This document shows, piece after piece, positions 18,374 to 27,497 of a stretch of 49,064 nt of DNA. The notes under the pieces were generated by a model, which worked only from the letters and a program-made list of their open reading frames with translations, did not search any database and was not told the origin of the DNA. Each line of letters begins with the position of its first letter. Position 1 is the stretch's first letter. This DNA comes from Sphingobacteriales bacterium (GTDB taxonomy: Bacteria > Bacteroidota > Bacteroidia > Chitinophagales > Chitinophagaceae), in assembly GCA_012270485.1 (NCBI GenBank), contig JAAXIF010000049.1, positions 1 through 49,064 on the forward strand. Direction: 5' to 3'. The position numbers and the translations under genes were made by a program.

Positions 18374-18447
18374 TGGGCCCACCAGGGCATGATCCTGGGA
18401 CCCCCTGATTATGAGTCAGGTGCTCTAACCAACTGAGCTATAGGCCC
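18374..18447 (-). tRNA. tRNA with CAU anticodon (elongator Met or Ile2), unusual T loop
   Basis: The cloverleaf is complete: acceptor GGGCCTA/TGGGCCC (one G-T), D arm GCTC/GAGC with an AGTTGGTTA loop, anticodon arm CCTGA/TCAGG with loop CTCATAA (anticodon CAT), variable loop GGGTC, T stem CCAGG/CCTGG, and discriminator A. No CCA is encoded. A CAU anticodon means elongator Met, or Ile after lysidine modification; initiator features are absent. The T loop reads ATCATGC instead of the usual TTCNANY, so positions 54 and 58 are swapped (A54, T58). A strong terminator follows directly. Confidence 0.9.
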
Positions 18448-18555
18448 TAACCTTTCGGTTGTGGCGGCAAAAATAATGAAATTTCCCTATCAGATCACTA
18501 TGAAATCAGCATCCAATTTTTAATTGTAGACCTTATACTTTTTATCCTAAAAAAT

Positions 18556-20187
18556 CTATGCAAACAAATGACTTCTCCAATAGTCACTTACAAACACCTG
18601 ATGCGGGTCCATTTGTTCGCGAATTGCCATCCATTGATCCCAGTTAGGATAATTATTTCTCAAATACGCTTTTCCTTCCTGACTATCACCCGCCGGCAAA
18701 AACTTACCCCAATGTGGCCTGAATACCAATCCCGCATTGTACAGCTCATTCCATAAAGTCGGATAAAACTCATTCAATGGAGATCCGGCGTTATCTCCAT
18801 ACCAAAACATATCAATACGGAAAACATCCCTTTGATAAGCAGCACTTAACCAAAAATCGCTGTGTCTGGCAGGATAAATTTCGTAAGAAAAATTACCGAC
18901 GATATCAGGATTCTGCTGAAAAAATGTTTTGAGTGTACTCAATACTTTTACCCCTGTTTCAATCGGAAACCAAAGTTCAGTAAACCAAACCGGAATCAGT
19001 GTATCACTTATTTTATCATCCATGGGTATACTTCCATACCACACATCCTGAAACTGCTGGGGTTGTGGAGTACCATTTACAACAGGATCTAATGGCACAA
19101 AAAGTTTTAACAGAAAGGGTACCAGCTCTTTTTCATCGAGTGCCTTTAAAAATTCATACGCAACGGGATGCTGCACTTTCAGTTTACTTAAAAAAACATC
19201 AATGTCAGAAAAACCATTCATCATTAAATGAGCACACAACTCAAGCGGAAGAGGTGTTTCTATACCCATGATTTTGATATTGGGTATTTCCTTGTATGGA
19301 TTGGGAACAAATCCTGCCGAAACCGGCATCGGTTCGGCTTGCCAAATCACTGTTCTGTTAACACCACTCTGTGGCCACCACATGATTCGCTTGTATGTTT
19401 TTTTTGTAAAAAAATCTACCAGTGATTCTTTTTCAGGATGATCTCCAAAAAGATCAATGGGACAATCAGCTTCTGTAGTCGTTGATTCCTGTCCTTTGAT
19501 ATTGAAATTATCAACACATTGAAAAGTAGCTGATACAATGACTCCAAACATCCCTAAGCCCACACCTACTGCATAAAAAGGATTTTCATTTTTATTAGGA
19601 TATTTTGGATCATCCTTACTGAATACCTGAACCCTCGCACCATCAGCACCTCCTGTTACAACCGTAACACTTACCAGTTGCTCATTAAAAGAAGCAAAGA
19701 GATTACTTCCGGAGGAACCGGTTGAAAGAAAACCACCTACAGTTTGGTGTATGATACCACCAAGATCGGGTAAGGCCCAACCTTTGAGTGGATTTTGAGG
19801 ATCTGTTCTATGATTATCGAGCTGATATACCAAGGAATTCTCCAAAGTTGATCTATATGCTGCGAGTGCTGCGGGTGCTGCATCTAATGGATCACTTGGG
19901 TCGTATCCTAAATGACAGCCCCCTTCAACCGTAACTTGTCTTGATGCATCATTAAATGTTACCGCTTTCATTTTTGATAACAGGATATAAAGTCTGCCTG
20001 CATTTACTTCTGCTTCCAGACTACTGATTAAAGGACGAGAGTGTGCGGCTCCTCTCAAACATACTACCTGTTTAGCCTGTTGTGCTTGATTGACCAGATA
20101 AACAACTTCATCTGTATTAGCAGGTAAATTATAGCTTACGCCATTTACCATTAAGGTATCAATGACCGGATTTGGACTCATGTGCAA
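18556..20187 (-). CDS. FAD-linked oxidoreductase of the sugar-1,4-lactone oxidase type
   Basis: 543 aa. The N-terminal FAD-binding PCMH-type domain (about 30-230) has VVCLRGAAHSRP, VTVEGGCHLGYDP and HQTVGGFLSTGSSGSN. The C-terminal domain resembles D-arabinono-lactone/gulonolactone oxidases and ends with FRPHWGKF, the HWGK block of that group. Such enzymes oxidise aldonolactones or alditols and pass electrons to O2 or a carrier; the substrate is not determined. No His for covalent FAD attachment was clearly located. There is no signal peptide. ATG 20181 (MSPNP) is an equally good start. It is monocistronic, between the tRNA and the histidine kinase. Confidence 0.8.
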   Translation of the reverse strand: MHMSPNPVIDTLMVNGVSYNLPANTDEVVYLVNQAQQAKQVVCLRGAAHSRPLISSLEAEVNAGRLYILLSKMKAVTFNDASRQVTVEGGCHLGYDPSDPLDAAPAALAAYRSTLENSLVYQLDNHRTDPQNPLKGWALPDLGGIIHQTVGGFLSTGSSGSNLFASFNEQLVSVTVVTGGADGARVQVFSKDDPKYPNKNENPFYAVGVGLGMFGVIVSATFQCVDNFNIKGQESTTTEADCPIDLFGDHPEKESLVDFFTKKTYKRIMWWPQSGVNRTVIWQAEPMPVSAGFVPNPYKEIPNIKIMGIETPLPLELCAHLMMNGFSDIDVFLSKLKVQHPVAYEFLKALDEKELVPFLLKLFVPLDPVVNGTPQPQQFQDVWYGSIPMDDKISDTLIPVWFTELWFPIETGVKVLSTLKTFFQQNPDIVGNFSYEIYPARHSDFWLSAAYQRDVFRIDMFWYGDNAGSPLNEFYPTLWNELYNAGLVFRPHWGKFLPAGDSQEGKAYLRNNYPNWDQWMAIREQMDPHQVFVSDYWRSHLFA

Positions 20188-20243
20188 GGGTTTAGATTCC
20201 TAATATAAGCAATTGATCCGGGGATTTTTAACTTAAAATTGAA

Positions 20244-22190
20244 TTAAAGACTGTTTGTAAGCGGGAGTTGTATGATCATTTCTGTTCCTTCACCTAATTC
20301 AGTTTCAACCATGAAGGTACCTGAATGACCTTTGGTAACAATGTCATAGCTGATCGATAATCCTAGTCCCGTATAGTTTCCTGTTGGTTTGGTGGTAAAA
20401 AAGGGTTGAAAAATTTTTGCTTTCACTGTGTCAGGTATCCCCGTTCCATTGTCTCTGATCCTGATTTCTATACTTTCTGCTGATTCGCCCGGCTTTAATA
20501 GTTTATGAATACTTACTGTGATTTTTGGTTGGTATGCATTATCAGATGCTTTTTCTTGTTTTAGTTTTTCTCCCATCGCATAAAAAGCATTCACGAATAT
20601 GTTTTGAAAAACACGACCAATATCTTCAGAGATAACTTCCATCTGGATAGAGTCTATTTCATGCCGAAATACTATATCACATTCAAATGATTGATCTTTC
20701 GCAATAATACTTTTATAACTTAATTGTGCATATTGTTGACACAGTGCAATGATATCAACCGTATGTCTTTTGCCATCACTTACTTTTGAATGTTCCAACA
20801 TACTTTTGACGATACCTGCAGCCCTTGACCCATGGTGATGAATTTTAGTAAGATTCACCGTTAGGTCATTGATCACATCTTCAGCCTCTTTGAGTTGACC
20901 CGCTTGTACGTATTCTTTCAGCTCCGTCATGATTTCTGTACTGACATCAGAAAAATTATTGACAAAATTCAACGGATTCTGAATTTCGTGGGCAATACCC
21001 GCTGTAAGTTCCCCCAAACTTGCCATTTTCTCGGATTGGATCAATTGCGCCTGAGTGGTTTGAAGTGTTTCCAATGATTTTTTCAAAGCAGCGGTACGCT
21101 CTTCCACTTTTATTTCCAACTTTTCTGCATATTCTCGCAATTCATCATTGGCTTTTTGCAATGATTGTGTCATCTGATTAAAGTTTGTGGTGAGGTCGCC
21201 AATCTCATCCGGTGAACCCACCAATACCTGCACTTTTAAATCACCTGCATTGACCTGTTTTACACCCATCAACAATCGTTTCAAAGGCTCTGATAAACTC
21301 TTTCTTAATAATCCGGGTAATACTATTACAATGAATAAAGTTGCAACGATTATAATGATGAACATCTGTTTTAATCCCTGCTGCTGAAGTAATCTTGCCT
21401 CTATCTCAGTAGGAATCAATGGTGGGAAAAAAACAAGTGTTACCATGGTTAGAAAAGTTACCACCGTTACAAAACTGAATCCAGCAATTTTTATTTGAAA
21501 GCTTGCAGGAACTGCTGAATAGGTAATATAGATAACGATCTGAGCGAGGTTGCACATCCATATAAGAATGAAAAAAGTCCAATAGCCAACAGGACTATAA
21601 AACCCAAATACTACCGCAACAACACACATTACAATGAAACCAATATTTACCCAAACCAGTAAACGATGGGCTTTTGAAGCATGTGCATCCATATGTTTTA
21701 AAAAACGAGCTTTTCTATAACTGATGAACAATGCCCAGATATTAGTAACCAACCCATACAAAAAGGAAGTGACTTGAAATACAAAAAGATTACTATCGTT
21801 AGCAAATTCGTTCCATGCATTCAATGCTACCAAACCTATTGCCACCGGAACCACAATTCTAACCATTAGTCTGCGTTCCTTTTCATAAGGCTGGTGTAAG
21901 AAGAGATATAGTATTTGAAAATAACTCAATACCAGAATTGCCAACGCCGGACTATAAATGAGTACCGTTTCAATTTTGTATACCAATGATCCTTGTACAG
22001 AAGGTGCCAGGCTAAAACGAATGGTTTGATCTACCTGCCATACAATTGAAGCGATATAGTTAATGATCATCCATTTTCTAATATGTGTATGCTGTTTTAG
22101 TCTTAATAAGAAAAGCAACATTCCAAATTGTGTAGTGGCGAGTATAAAAGCCATGATGGAATGTGTATGCAGTAATATGAGCTTATCCAT
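20244..22190 (-). CDS. Membrane sensor histidine kinase (orphan)
   Basis: 648 aa. The N-terminal half has about eight hydrophobic helices (between residues 10 and 296). A HAMP-like linker (300-350, PLKRLLMGVKQVNAGDLKV) and a coiled coil (345-390) follow. The H box is GELTAGIAHEIQNPLNFV with His401. The ATPase domain has an N box (FVNAFYAMGE), RDNGTGIP and TGLGLSISYDIV. The kinase part resembles the HEIQNPLNFVNNFS group, common in Bacteroidota kinases with 7TM-like sensors. No response regulator lies next to it, so the partner is elsewhere. The signal could be a membrane or small-molecule cue. Confidence 0.9.
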   Translation of the reverse strand: MDKLILLHTHSIMAFILATTQFGMLLFLLRLKQHTHIRKWMIINYIASIVWQVDQTIRFSLAPSVQGSLVYKIETVLIYSPALAILVLSYFQILYLFLHQPYEKERRLMVRIVVPVAIGLVALNAWNEFANDSNLFVFQVTSFLYGLVTNIWALFISYRKARFLKHMDAHASKAHRLLVWVNIGFIVMCVVAVVFGFYSPVGYWTFFILIWMCNLAQIVIYITYSAVPASFQIKIAGFSFVTVVTFLTMVTLVFFPPLIPTEIEARLLQQQGLKQMFIIIIVATLFIVIVLPGLLRKSLSEPLKRLLMGVKQVNAGDLKVQVLVGSPDEIGDLTTNFNQMTQSLQKANDELREYAEKLEIKVEERTAALKKSLETLQTTQAQLIQSEKMASLGELTAGIAHEIQNPLNFVNNFSDVSTEIMTELKEYVQAGQLKEAEDVINDLTVNLTKIHHHGSRAAGIVKSMLEHSKVSDGKRHTVDIIALCQQYAQLSYKSIIAKDQSFECDIVFRHEIDSIQMEVISEDIGRVFQNIFVNAFYAMGEKLKQEKASDNAYQPKITVSIHKLLKPGESAESIEIRIRDNGTGIPDTVKAKIFQPFFTTKPTGNYTGLGLSISYDIVTKGHSGTFMVETELGEGTEMIIQLPLTNSL

Positions 22191-22456
22191 TTTACAGGTT
22201 GCTTAGGGTTTATCTAATGTACTCTAAACTCTGAAATATTTCATGATTGAAATAGAGATATTAATCAACCCTGCTCCATATTACCATAAAACTGTGGTGA
22301 TACGCAAATAAAAGCCAGTGTTTGTAAAGGTCTACAATCGTAAAGTATAGTCCTTGTATATATTATGATGGATAATAAGCACTTTATTATCAACACAGAT
22401 ATTGGTGCTTATCAATTTTTCACCAATTGTATTCAAAAAATAAAATGATTTGCATC

Positions 22457-23134
22457 TTACTCTGCTTGCTTGAATATACTCTTCGCCCCCTCTTTCTGCT
22501 GTTCCGTTATTCCAATAAACCCATACTTACGCTCTAACTCTTTATACAATCCTACGGTTTTACGGATACGTTCAAAGTCTGTCTCGGGTATTTTGGCAAT
22601 CTCTAAAGCCTCTTTCTGTTTCCAAACTTCTGCCTCAATCAACATATCAGCCTGTTTACCATTCACTTCCAGCTTATCCATCAGTGTTCTTCTGAATTTA
22701 TTACGGAATTGTAATTGCAATTGTGGCCTGGCAATCGTATCATAATTTCTGTTGACCACTAACGTGATCACTTCACATGGCTCACTTAAACTTTTTTTTC
22801 TTCGCTCTACCAACGCCTTCACCTGATCGCCGGATAAAGAAAGCGCTTTATACTTTTTCACCACTTCTTCTTCTACCTCGCCTGCTGTAGCGAAAGTGTC
22901 ACTCGCATTCGCTTCAATTTTTATTTTGGTGAGTCTGGCCCAGTGATGTATTTGTCCAATCCTGTCTGCAATGGCTTCCGATATTTTCAACTGCTTGATC
23001 AAAGCAGGTTTTTCACAATAACCGAATAGTTCTACCTGTTGCTCGGGTGTCCATTCTTGTGCCTGTGCACTTGCAGTTGATACAAACATTACACATAGCG
23101 TACTCATCATAATAACAATCTTTCGCATACTCAA
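22457..23134 (-). CDS. Exported protein of unknown function, helical
   Basis: 225 aa with a signal peptide (about 1-25, ...STASAQAQ). The mature part is almost entirely charged helix, with two cysteines (GYCEKPALIK and SEPCEV) that could form a disulfide. The periodic KQLKISEAIADRIGQIHHWA and ALSLSGDQVKALVERRKKS segments recall Spy/CpxP-like periplasmic helical proteins, but the match is not strong enough to name it. It is divergent from the acetyltransferase gene, with 110 bp between them. Confidence 0.6.
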   Translation of the reverse strand: MSMRKIVIMMSTLCVMFVSTASAQAQEWTPEQQVELFGYCEKPALIKQLKISEAIADRIGQIHHWARLTKIKIEANASDTFATAGEVEEEVVKKYKALSLSGDQVKALVERRKKSLSEPCEVITLVVNRNYDTIARPQLQLQFRNKFRRTLMDKLEVNGKQADMLIEAEVWKQKEALEIAKIPETDFERIRKTVGLYKELERKYGFIGITEQQKEGAKSIFKQAE

Positions 23135-23244
23135 AAATTTGTCTTGAAATTACAGAAAAGATCGGGTTGAATATTTCTGAGTAATCGCTTTAACTTTTTT
23201 ATGATCGGAAAAAACGATTTCCAGACTAACATTACCTTTATTGT

Positions 23245-23934
23245 ATGAGTCATGTGCTGGATAATGCTATTTGGGAAGCGTTGCGCACGCATCAACAATA
23301 CCTGAATGCGGGTAATGATCAGCTAAAATATTTTCCTAAAGAAGTGTCACCTTTGTTTGCACTTCCAAACTGGGATGCGTCAGATCATGATGTACTGGAA
23401 AAAGAACTGCCCGCAGATCGATCTTTCTTTGTACTCATCGCCAGAGAAATAGCCATACCTGATACAATGCATGTACAATTGACATTGCCCTTGTATCAAA
23501 TGGTAGCTAGTAAAAAAGTGGCATCACAACATGCACATCATGCTATTACCAGAAAACTAACGAATGAAGATGTTCCTCAAATGCTGGAACTAACCGCAAA
23601 AACCAAACCCGGTCCTTTTGGTAACCGTACCATCGAATTCGGTAATTATTATGGCATATTTGATGGAGTGCGACTGATTTCGATGGCCGGACAACGATTA
23701 CAAACAACTGACTTCACAGAAGTAAGTGCGATCTGTACTGACCCCGCACATCTGGGAAAAGGATATGCTGCAGCAGTTATACAACAGGTTTGTTCCTGTA
23801 TTTACGAGGCTGGCAAAACACCTTTTCTACATGTTAAACAAGACAATATTGGCGCTATCAAACTATATGAAAAGTTAGGATTTGAAATTAGAGCTGATAT
23901 TTATTTCGCGATATTCAAAAAGAAAGAAGTATAA
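23245..23934 (+). CDS. GNAT-family N-acetyltransferase
   Basis: 229 aa. The C-terminal ~110 residues form a GNAT fold of FR47 type. Motif A is AICTDPAHLGKGYAAAVIQQV, with the acetyl-CoA pyrophosphate loop (LGKGYA), and motif B is DNIGAIKLYEKLGFEI. The N-terminal ~100 residues are a second, degenerate domain, as in FR47-like proteins. It transfers acetyl from acetyl-CoA to a small molecule or peptide; the acceptor is unknown. It is monocistronic and ends at a strong terminator shared with the convergent receptor gene. Confidence 0.85.
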   Translation: MSHVLDNAIWEALRTHQQYLNAGNDQLKYFPKEVSPLFALPNWDASDHDVLEKELPADRSFFVLIAREIAIPDTMHVQLTLPLYQMVASKKVASQHAHHAITRKLTNEDVPQMLELTAKTKPGPFGNRTIEFGNYYGIFDGVRLISMAGQRLQTTDFTEVSAICTDPAHLGKGYAAAVIQQVCSCIYEAGKTPFLHVKQDNIGAIKLYEKLGFEIRADIYFAIFKKKEV

Positions 23935-23965
23935 AAAAAGCTCCGAGTTTTATTCGGAGCTTTTT
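23935..23965. terminator. Bidirectional terminator between convergent genes
   Basis: AAAAAGCTCCGA (23935-23946) pairs perfectly with TCGGAGCTTTTT (23954-23965) around a 7-nt loop. It serves both the acetyltransferase gene and the TonB-dependent receptor gene. Confidence 0.9.
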
Positions 23966-23969
23966 GCTA

Positions 23970-26216
23970 TTAGAGTTTGATTCCAACTGTCATAAAGAAA
24001 TTTCTGGGCTCAGCTGCCATCAATCCCGGACCCGGATAACCGCCGGCTCTTCTGGTAAAATATTTTTCTCCCAAGAGATTATTAATACCACCCTTCACAA
24101 AAAACTTCTCTGTGAATTTATAAGTACCACTAATATCTACCAGATCATAAGAAGGTATCAATCCATTTACCCCATTTGCAGTTGGAGTAACAGTATTATT
24201 CGCATCACTATAGGCTTCTGATACGTAACTGTATTGAGCAGTAACAGTCAATTGTTTTCTGCTGTAAGTAACACCGGTACGATAAATTCTTTCAGGCGCA
24301 TTTTCTACACGCTTATTTTTCAAGTTAGACTCAACCAGTGTGTTACCCTGACGCGTGATGACACGAAGATTATCATACTGTGCATTGATGAAGGCAAGTG
24401 AAGCAAAGAAATTCAGGCTTCCAAAAACAGGTTTTACACCCCATGCTTTGAAGGCATTGAATTCTACCAATGCTTCTACACCTCTGCTGCGACTATTACC
24501 TACATTGGTACGAAGATTATAAAAACTACCATCCAGTCTTTGCTGTGCAATCAAACCAACACGGTTGTTATATTGTAACAGATATCCGCTTACATCAAAG
24601 AACAAATATTCTTTGATACGACCACGATAGCCCAAATCAATATTATACCCTTTGGCATCTTTCAAATTCTGATCAATCACATCGGTTGTTGGATTGCCCG
24701 TCAAATCACTGAACAATACCGGACGATATGCTTGTGAATAGTTGGCATAAATTTCTGTTTGACCAATATGATACTCTGCACCCACACCCGGTAATACAAA
24801 ACGACGGGTTCTGTTTTGGTTGTTGATTTTTAATTCTGTATTTCCGGAGAGCCCAACTCTACCATTTGCTTCATTCTGAATGTTTTCTACACGTACCCCC
24901 GGTATGATCAACAGCTTATCGCCGATTCTGAACATATTCTCGGCAAAGAAGGCAGTGTTATTCGTAATGAAACTGAGATCGGTTGGAAAAGGATCTGAGA
25001 TATTCAAATTGAAATCAGCGCCCGTATCACCTCTTCCATTTTGGAAACGATCGGTATTTCCTCTGAAATAACGAATACCGGCAGATAAGGTATTTCTCAT
25101 TTTACCAATCTGATAATCGGTGATATAACGGGCTTCTATTCCAAAGTTTCTATACTGATCAATATCTACCCTGCGGTTATTATAGCGAAGTGTTGAGGCA
25201 TTGATCGTATCGGCAATATTAGGGGTTTGCATAAAACCGATGCTATTACGATCACCTGTCATTGCAAAAGTTTTAACATTGAATCTACTCTTATCGCTAA
25301 TCGCGTAATCAATGTTCAAAGCAGCCATATTCCATTTTACTTGAAACCAGTTTCTCTGACGTAAACTTTTATAAGCATCTTGTGCAAACTGAGCATCGGT
25401 GAGTCCGCCCGGCTGTTGACTCAGATAATCAAAATGCGTGATCTCCAGCCCAACTTTCAATTTTTTGTTGATGTTCCAGGAAAAGCTTCCAAAAGCGGTA
25501 TTTACTTTGAATCCGCTGTTCTCGCGAAATCCATCTCCTCTGCGATGATCCCAGAAGGCATAATAATGCGTTTTACCATTTTCACCACCGATGGCATTGT
25601 AAGAATTGAAGAGACCAAAACTTCCTGCTGTTTGCTGTGATTCATATTGGAAGGGTTTATTGATCTCACTACCATCTTTCATGATAAAATTCACCATACC
25701 TCCAAATTGTGGACCATACTGCAAACTGGCAGCACCACGCAATACCTGTACTCTCTGAACAGAATTTAACTGTGGAGTATAATATGCTTCCGGATAACCA
25801 AAAGGATCGCTACTGATATCATATCCATTCTGACGCAGGTTGAATTCCCAGCTACGGTTCGGACTCAATCCACGTGCAGCAATACCAATTTGAATTCCGC
25901 TTGGATCACTCTCCCATATCTGAATACCCGGCACTTTGGCCATTACCTGGCGCATGGTGTTGGTAACTACATTGCCTTGTACATTGTCCATCATGATCAA
26001 GGCATTCTTTTTACCGGCATTGATGTTCGTTCCTACGATTTCCGGTAAGAAATGAATATCTGCCTTGGTATAACGACCTACCAGCGTAATATCCGGTAAG
26101 TATTTAGGTTGGAAGAAAGCACTGTCTGTCTTGGCTTTGTTTTCTTTTTCCTGTGCAATGGTTGTTGTAACGCTTACTATCCCTAAGAGTAGGATCATCA
26201 TGAATCTGTTCATCAT
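23970..26216 (-). CDS. TonB-dependent outer-membrane receptor (FecA-like)
   Basis: 748 aa from ATG 26216 (MMNRFMMILLLGIV...), which gives a regular signal peptide ending TIAQ; the ATG at 26255 adds an unlikely leader. The plug domain (about 75-185) shows VPGIQIWESDPSG, IAARGLSPNRSWEF, VLRGAASLQYGPQFGGMVNF. The rest is a 22-strand-type barrel ending in ...NFFMTVGIKL. There is no N-terminal carboxypeptidase-like repeat and no SusD partner, so this is a siderophore or metal receptor rather than a glycan importer. The plug style is closest to FecA-type ferric citrate receptors (inference). No Fur-box-like sequence was clearly seen upstream. Confidence 0.9.
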   Translation of the reverse strand: MMNRFMMILLLGIVSVTTTIAQEKENKAKTDSAFFQPKYLPDITLVGRYTKADIHFLPEIVGTNINAGKKNALIMMDNVQGNVVTNTMRQVMAKVPGIQIWESDPSGIQIGIAARGLSPNRSWEFNLRQNGYDISSDPFGYPEAYYTPQLNSVQRVQVLRGAASLQYGPQFGGMVNFIMKDGSEINKPFQYESQQTAGSFGLFNSYNAIGGENGKTHYYAFWDHRRGDGFRENSGFKVNTAFGSFSWNINKKLKVGLEITHFDYLSQQPGGLTDAQFAQDAYKSLRQRNWFQVKWNMAALNIDYAISDKSRFNVKTFAMTGDRNSIGFMQTPNIADTINASTLRYNNRRVDIDQYRNFGIEARYITDYQIGKMRNTLSAGIRYFRGNTDRFQNGRGDTGADFNLNISDPFPTDLSFITNNTAFFAENMFRIGDKLLIIPGVRVENIQNEANGRVGLSGNTELKINNQNRTRRFVLPGVGAEYHIGQTEIYANYSQAYRPVLFSDLTGNPTTDVIDQNLKDAKGYNIDLGYRGRIKEYLFFDVSGYLLQYNNRVGLIAQQRLDGSFYNLRTNVGNSRSRGVEALVEFNAFKAWGVKPVFGSLNFFASLAFINAQYDNLRVITRQGNTLVESNLKNKRVENAPERIYRTGVTYSRKQLTVTAQYSYVSEAYSDANNTVTPTANGVNGLIPSYDLVDISGTYKFTEKFFVKGGINNLLGEKYFTRRAGGYPGPGLMAAEPRNFFMTVGIKL

Positions 26217-26369
26217 TATTCTTTTATAATCGGGTGCAAGTTGTTTCGAAATCATACAACTACACTTACGAGAAAAGAAAAGCGATTGACGAAATGCAGA
26301 AAAAAAGAGGGGGTGTAATGGGGGTTTTTGAAAGATTATGACAAATAGATGACAGAAGAGGTATTTACA

Positions 26370-26750
26370 CTATTCTTTCTTGCTTTCATAAATAATGGGA
26401 ATCACATCCACCAATTCCAAAGACTGAACCATTTTGAGGGTGCCATTTTTATACTTTTGAAAGTGAGTGGTCTTAATATGACTTTCATACGCTTCTTTAC
26501 TGGCATAGGTTTCAAAAACGGTTACATAATTAGATTTATCTTTTTCATAAACCGCAAACATGCTAAGTACCCCTTTTTCAAGTTTTACCGAAGTTTCGAT
26601 GCCTTCTTTTAAGAAAGATTGGTATTGTTTGAGTTGAGAGGTATCAACTATGATTTTAGCAATGCGTACATAGGGGTCTTGGGCATGTATTGTTGTGCTA
26701 TTCAAGAAACCTAGTACTAATAGTATATAGATGTATGCTTTCATATTCAA
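26370..26750 (-). CDS. Exported ABM-type (quinol-monooxygenase-like) protein
   Basis: 126 aa with a signal peptide (about 1-23, ...TTIHAQ) and one antibiotic-biosynthesis-monooxygenase (ABM) ferredoxin-like domain: VRIAKIIVDTSQLKQYQSFL, VLSMFAVYEKDKSNYVTVFE, YASKEAYESHIKTTHFQKYK. YgiN-type members are linked to quinol oxidation, but an exported version is less common. It is upstream-adjacent to nothing on the same operon; a 34-bp palindrome (26768-26801) sits just before its start. It belongs to a small locus with cupins and an AraC regulator. Confidence 0.75.
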   Translation of the reverse strand: MNMKAYIYILLVLGFLNSTTIHAQDPYVRIAKIIVDTSQLKQYQSFLKEGIETSVKLEKGVLSMFAVYEKDKSNYVTVFETYASKEAYESHIKTTHFQKYKNGTLKMVQSLELVDVIPIIYESKKE

Positions 26751-26767
26751 AAGTAAGCAGCACTATA

Positions 26768-26801
26768 AACTTTTGGAAAGTTTTAAAATTTTCCAAAAGT
26801 T
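26768..26801. repeat. 34-bp palindromic repeat, copy 1
   Basis: The arms start AACTTTTGGAAA and end TTTCCAAAAGTT, with an AT-only centre and one G-T wobble. It lies between the ABM gene start and the end of the first cupin gene. Confidence 0.85.
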
Positions 26802-26854
26802 AGATACTGCCATTAATTATTGTAATAAACGATATAGGGTAATTCTTTTAAGCC

Positions 26855-27331
26855 TTAATTCTTCTTCAACTTCTGGGCAACGCTGTCGTAATATTCTTGC
26901 GTTAATTTCTCTCCCCAAATCGTCGGTTGTGTTCCTCCATAAATGGCCAAATAAGTTACATCACTTTCTTTAGTAGATGTATGCCAGTGTTCTACATCTT
27001 TGTTACATTTTATAACATCTCCTTTTCGTACAATGATGGGTTCTTTTCCCCTTTCTTGATAATAGCCTTGTCCTTCTAGGATGATGAGAACTTGTGCTGT
27101 TGTATGCTTATGCCAATCTAAAGTAGAGTTAGCGCGAAATGTTGCTTTACTGATATTATAGTTCATATCTGCATCTGCTTGCAATAAGCTACTCAACCAT
27201 GCTTCACCGATATAATGGGTATTAGGTGCTTTAGGGCCCTGTTCCAGAAAAGAAGTTACAGCATATGGACTTTTTTGTGCTGATACCAATATTGACATGC
27301 TTAAAAGAAAGAGCAATAAGAATGATTTCAT
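26855..27331 (-). CDS. Exported cupin-domain protein, copy 1
   Basis: 158 aa from ATG 27331 (MKSFLLLFLL..., signal peptide to about residue 18, SAQ); an upstream in-frame ATG at 27370 would bury the signal. The single cupin has ligands His74 and His76 (DWHKH) and His115/His117 (EHWH). The pattern ...QVLIILEGQGYYQERGK...RKGDVIKCNKDVEHWH and the tail EYYDSV resemble the metal-dependent cupin group that includes bacterial hydroxynitrile lyases; true substrate unknown. It is nearly identical to the protein at 29631-30107, differing at two C-terminal residues (VAQKLKK against VVQKLKT). Confidence 0.8.
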   Translation of the reverse strand: MKSFLLLFLLSMSILVSAQKSPYAVTSFLEQGPKAPNTHYIGEAWLSSLLQADADMNYNISKATFRANSTLDWHKHTTAQVLIILEGQGYYQERGKEPIIVRKGDVIKCNKDVEHWHTSTKESDVTYLAIYGGTQPTIWGEKLTQEYYDSVAQKLKKN

Positions 27332-27419
27332 GATGACTGATTTAAAGTAGATAAAAGTACCACAATACATTCATTATTCAGTTTCAGAACAATAAGCAAA
27401 TTTTTCGTTTTCTAGTGAA
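26925..27419. repeat. Duplicated 495-bp segment, copy A
   Basis: By eye this is identical base for base to 29701-30195 (offset 2776). It covers most of the cupin gene and its upstream 88 bp. To the left (26866-26924) the two copies differ at five positions in about 60 bp, and beyond that they diverge further. To the right identity stops at GTGAA, just before the palindromic repeats. Confidence 0.9.
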
Positions 27420-27450
27420 GGGCTTTCCTCTCCAAAAGTTGAAATGCACT

Positions 27451-27484
27451 ATGAACTTTTGGAAAGTTTTAGAACTTTCCAAAA
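27451..27484. repeat. 34-bp palindromic repeat, copy 2
   Basis: It has AACTTTTGGAAAGTT, then TTAG, then AACTTTCCAAAAGTT. A partial extra arm (CCAAAAGTTG, 27433-27442) lies 8 bp to its left, as if two repeats were once adjacent. It sits between the AraC gene stop and the cupin promoter region. Confidence 0.85.
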
Positions 27485-27497
27485 GTTAAAACGAAAT

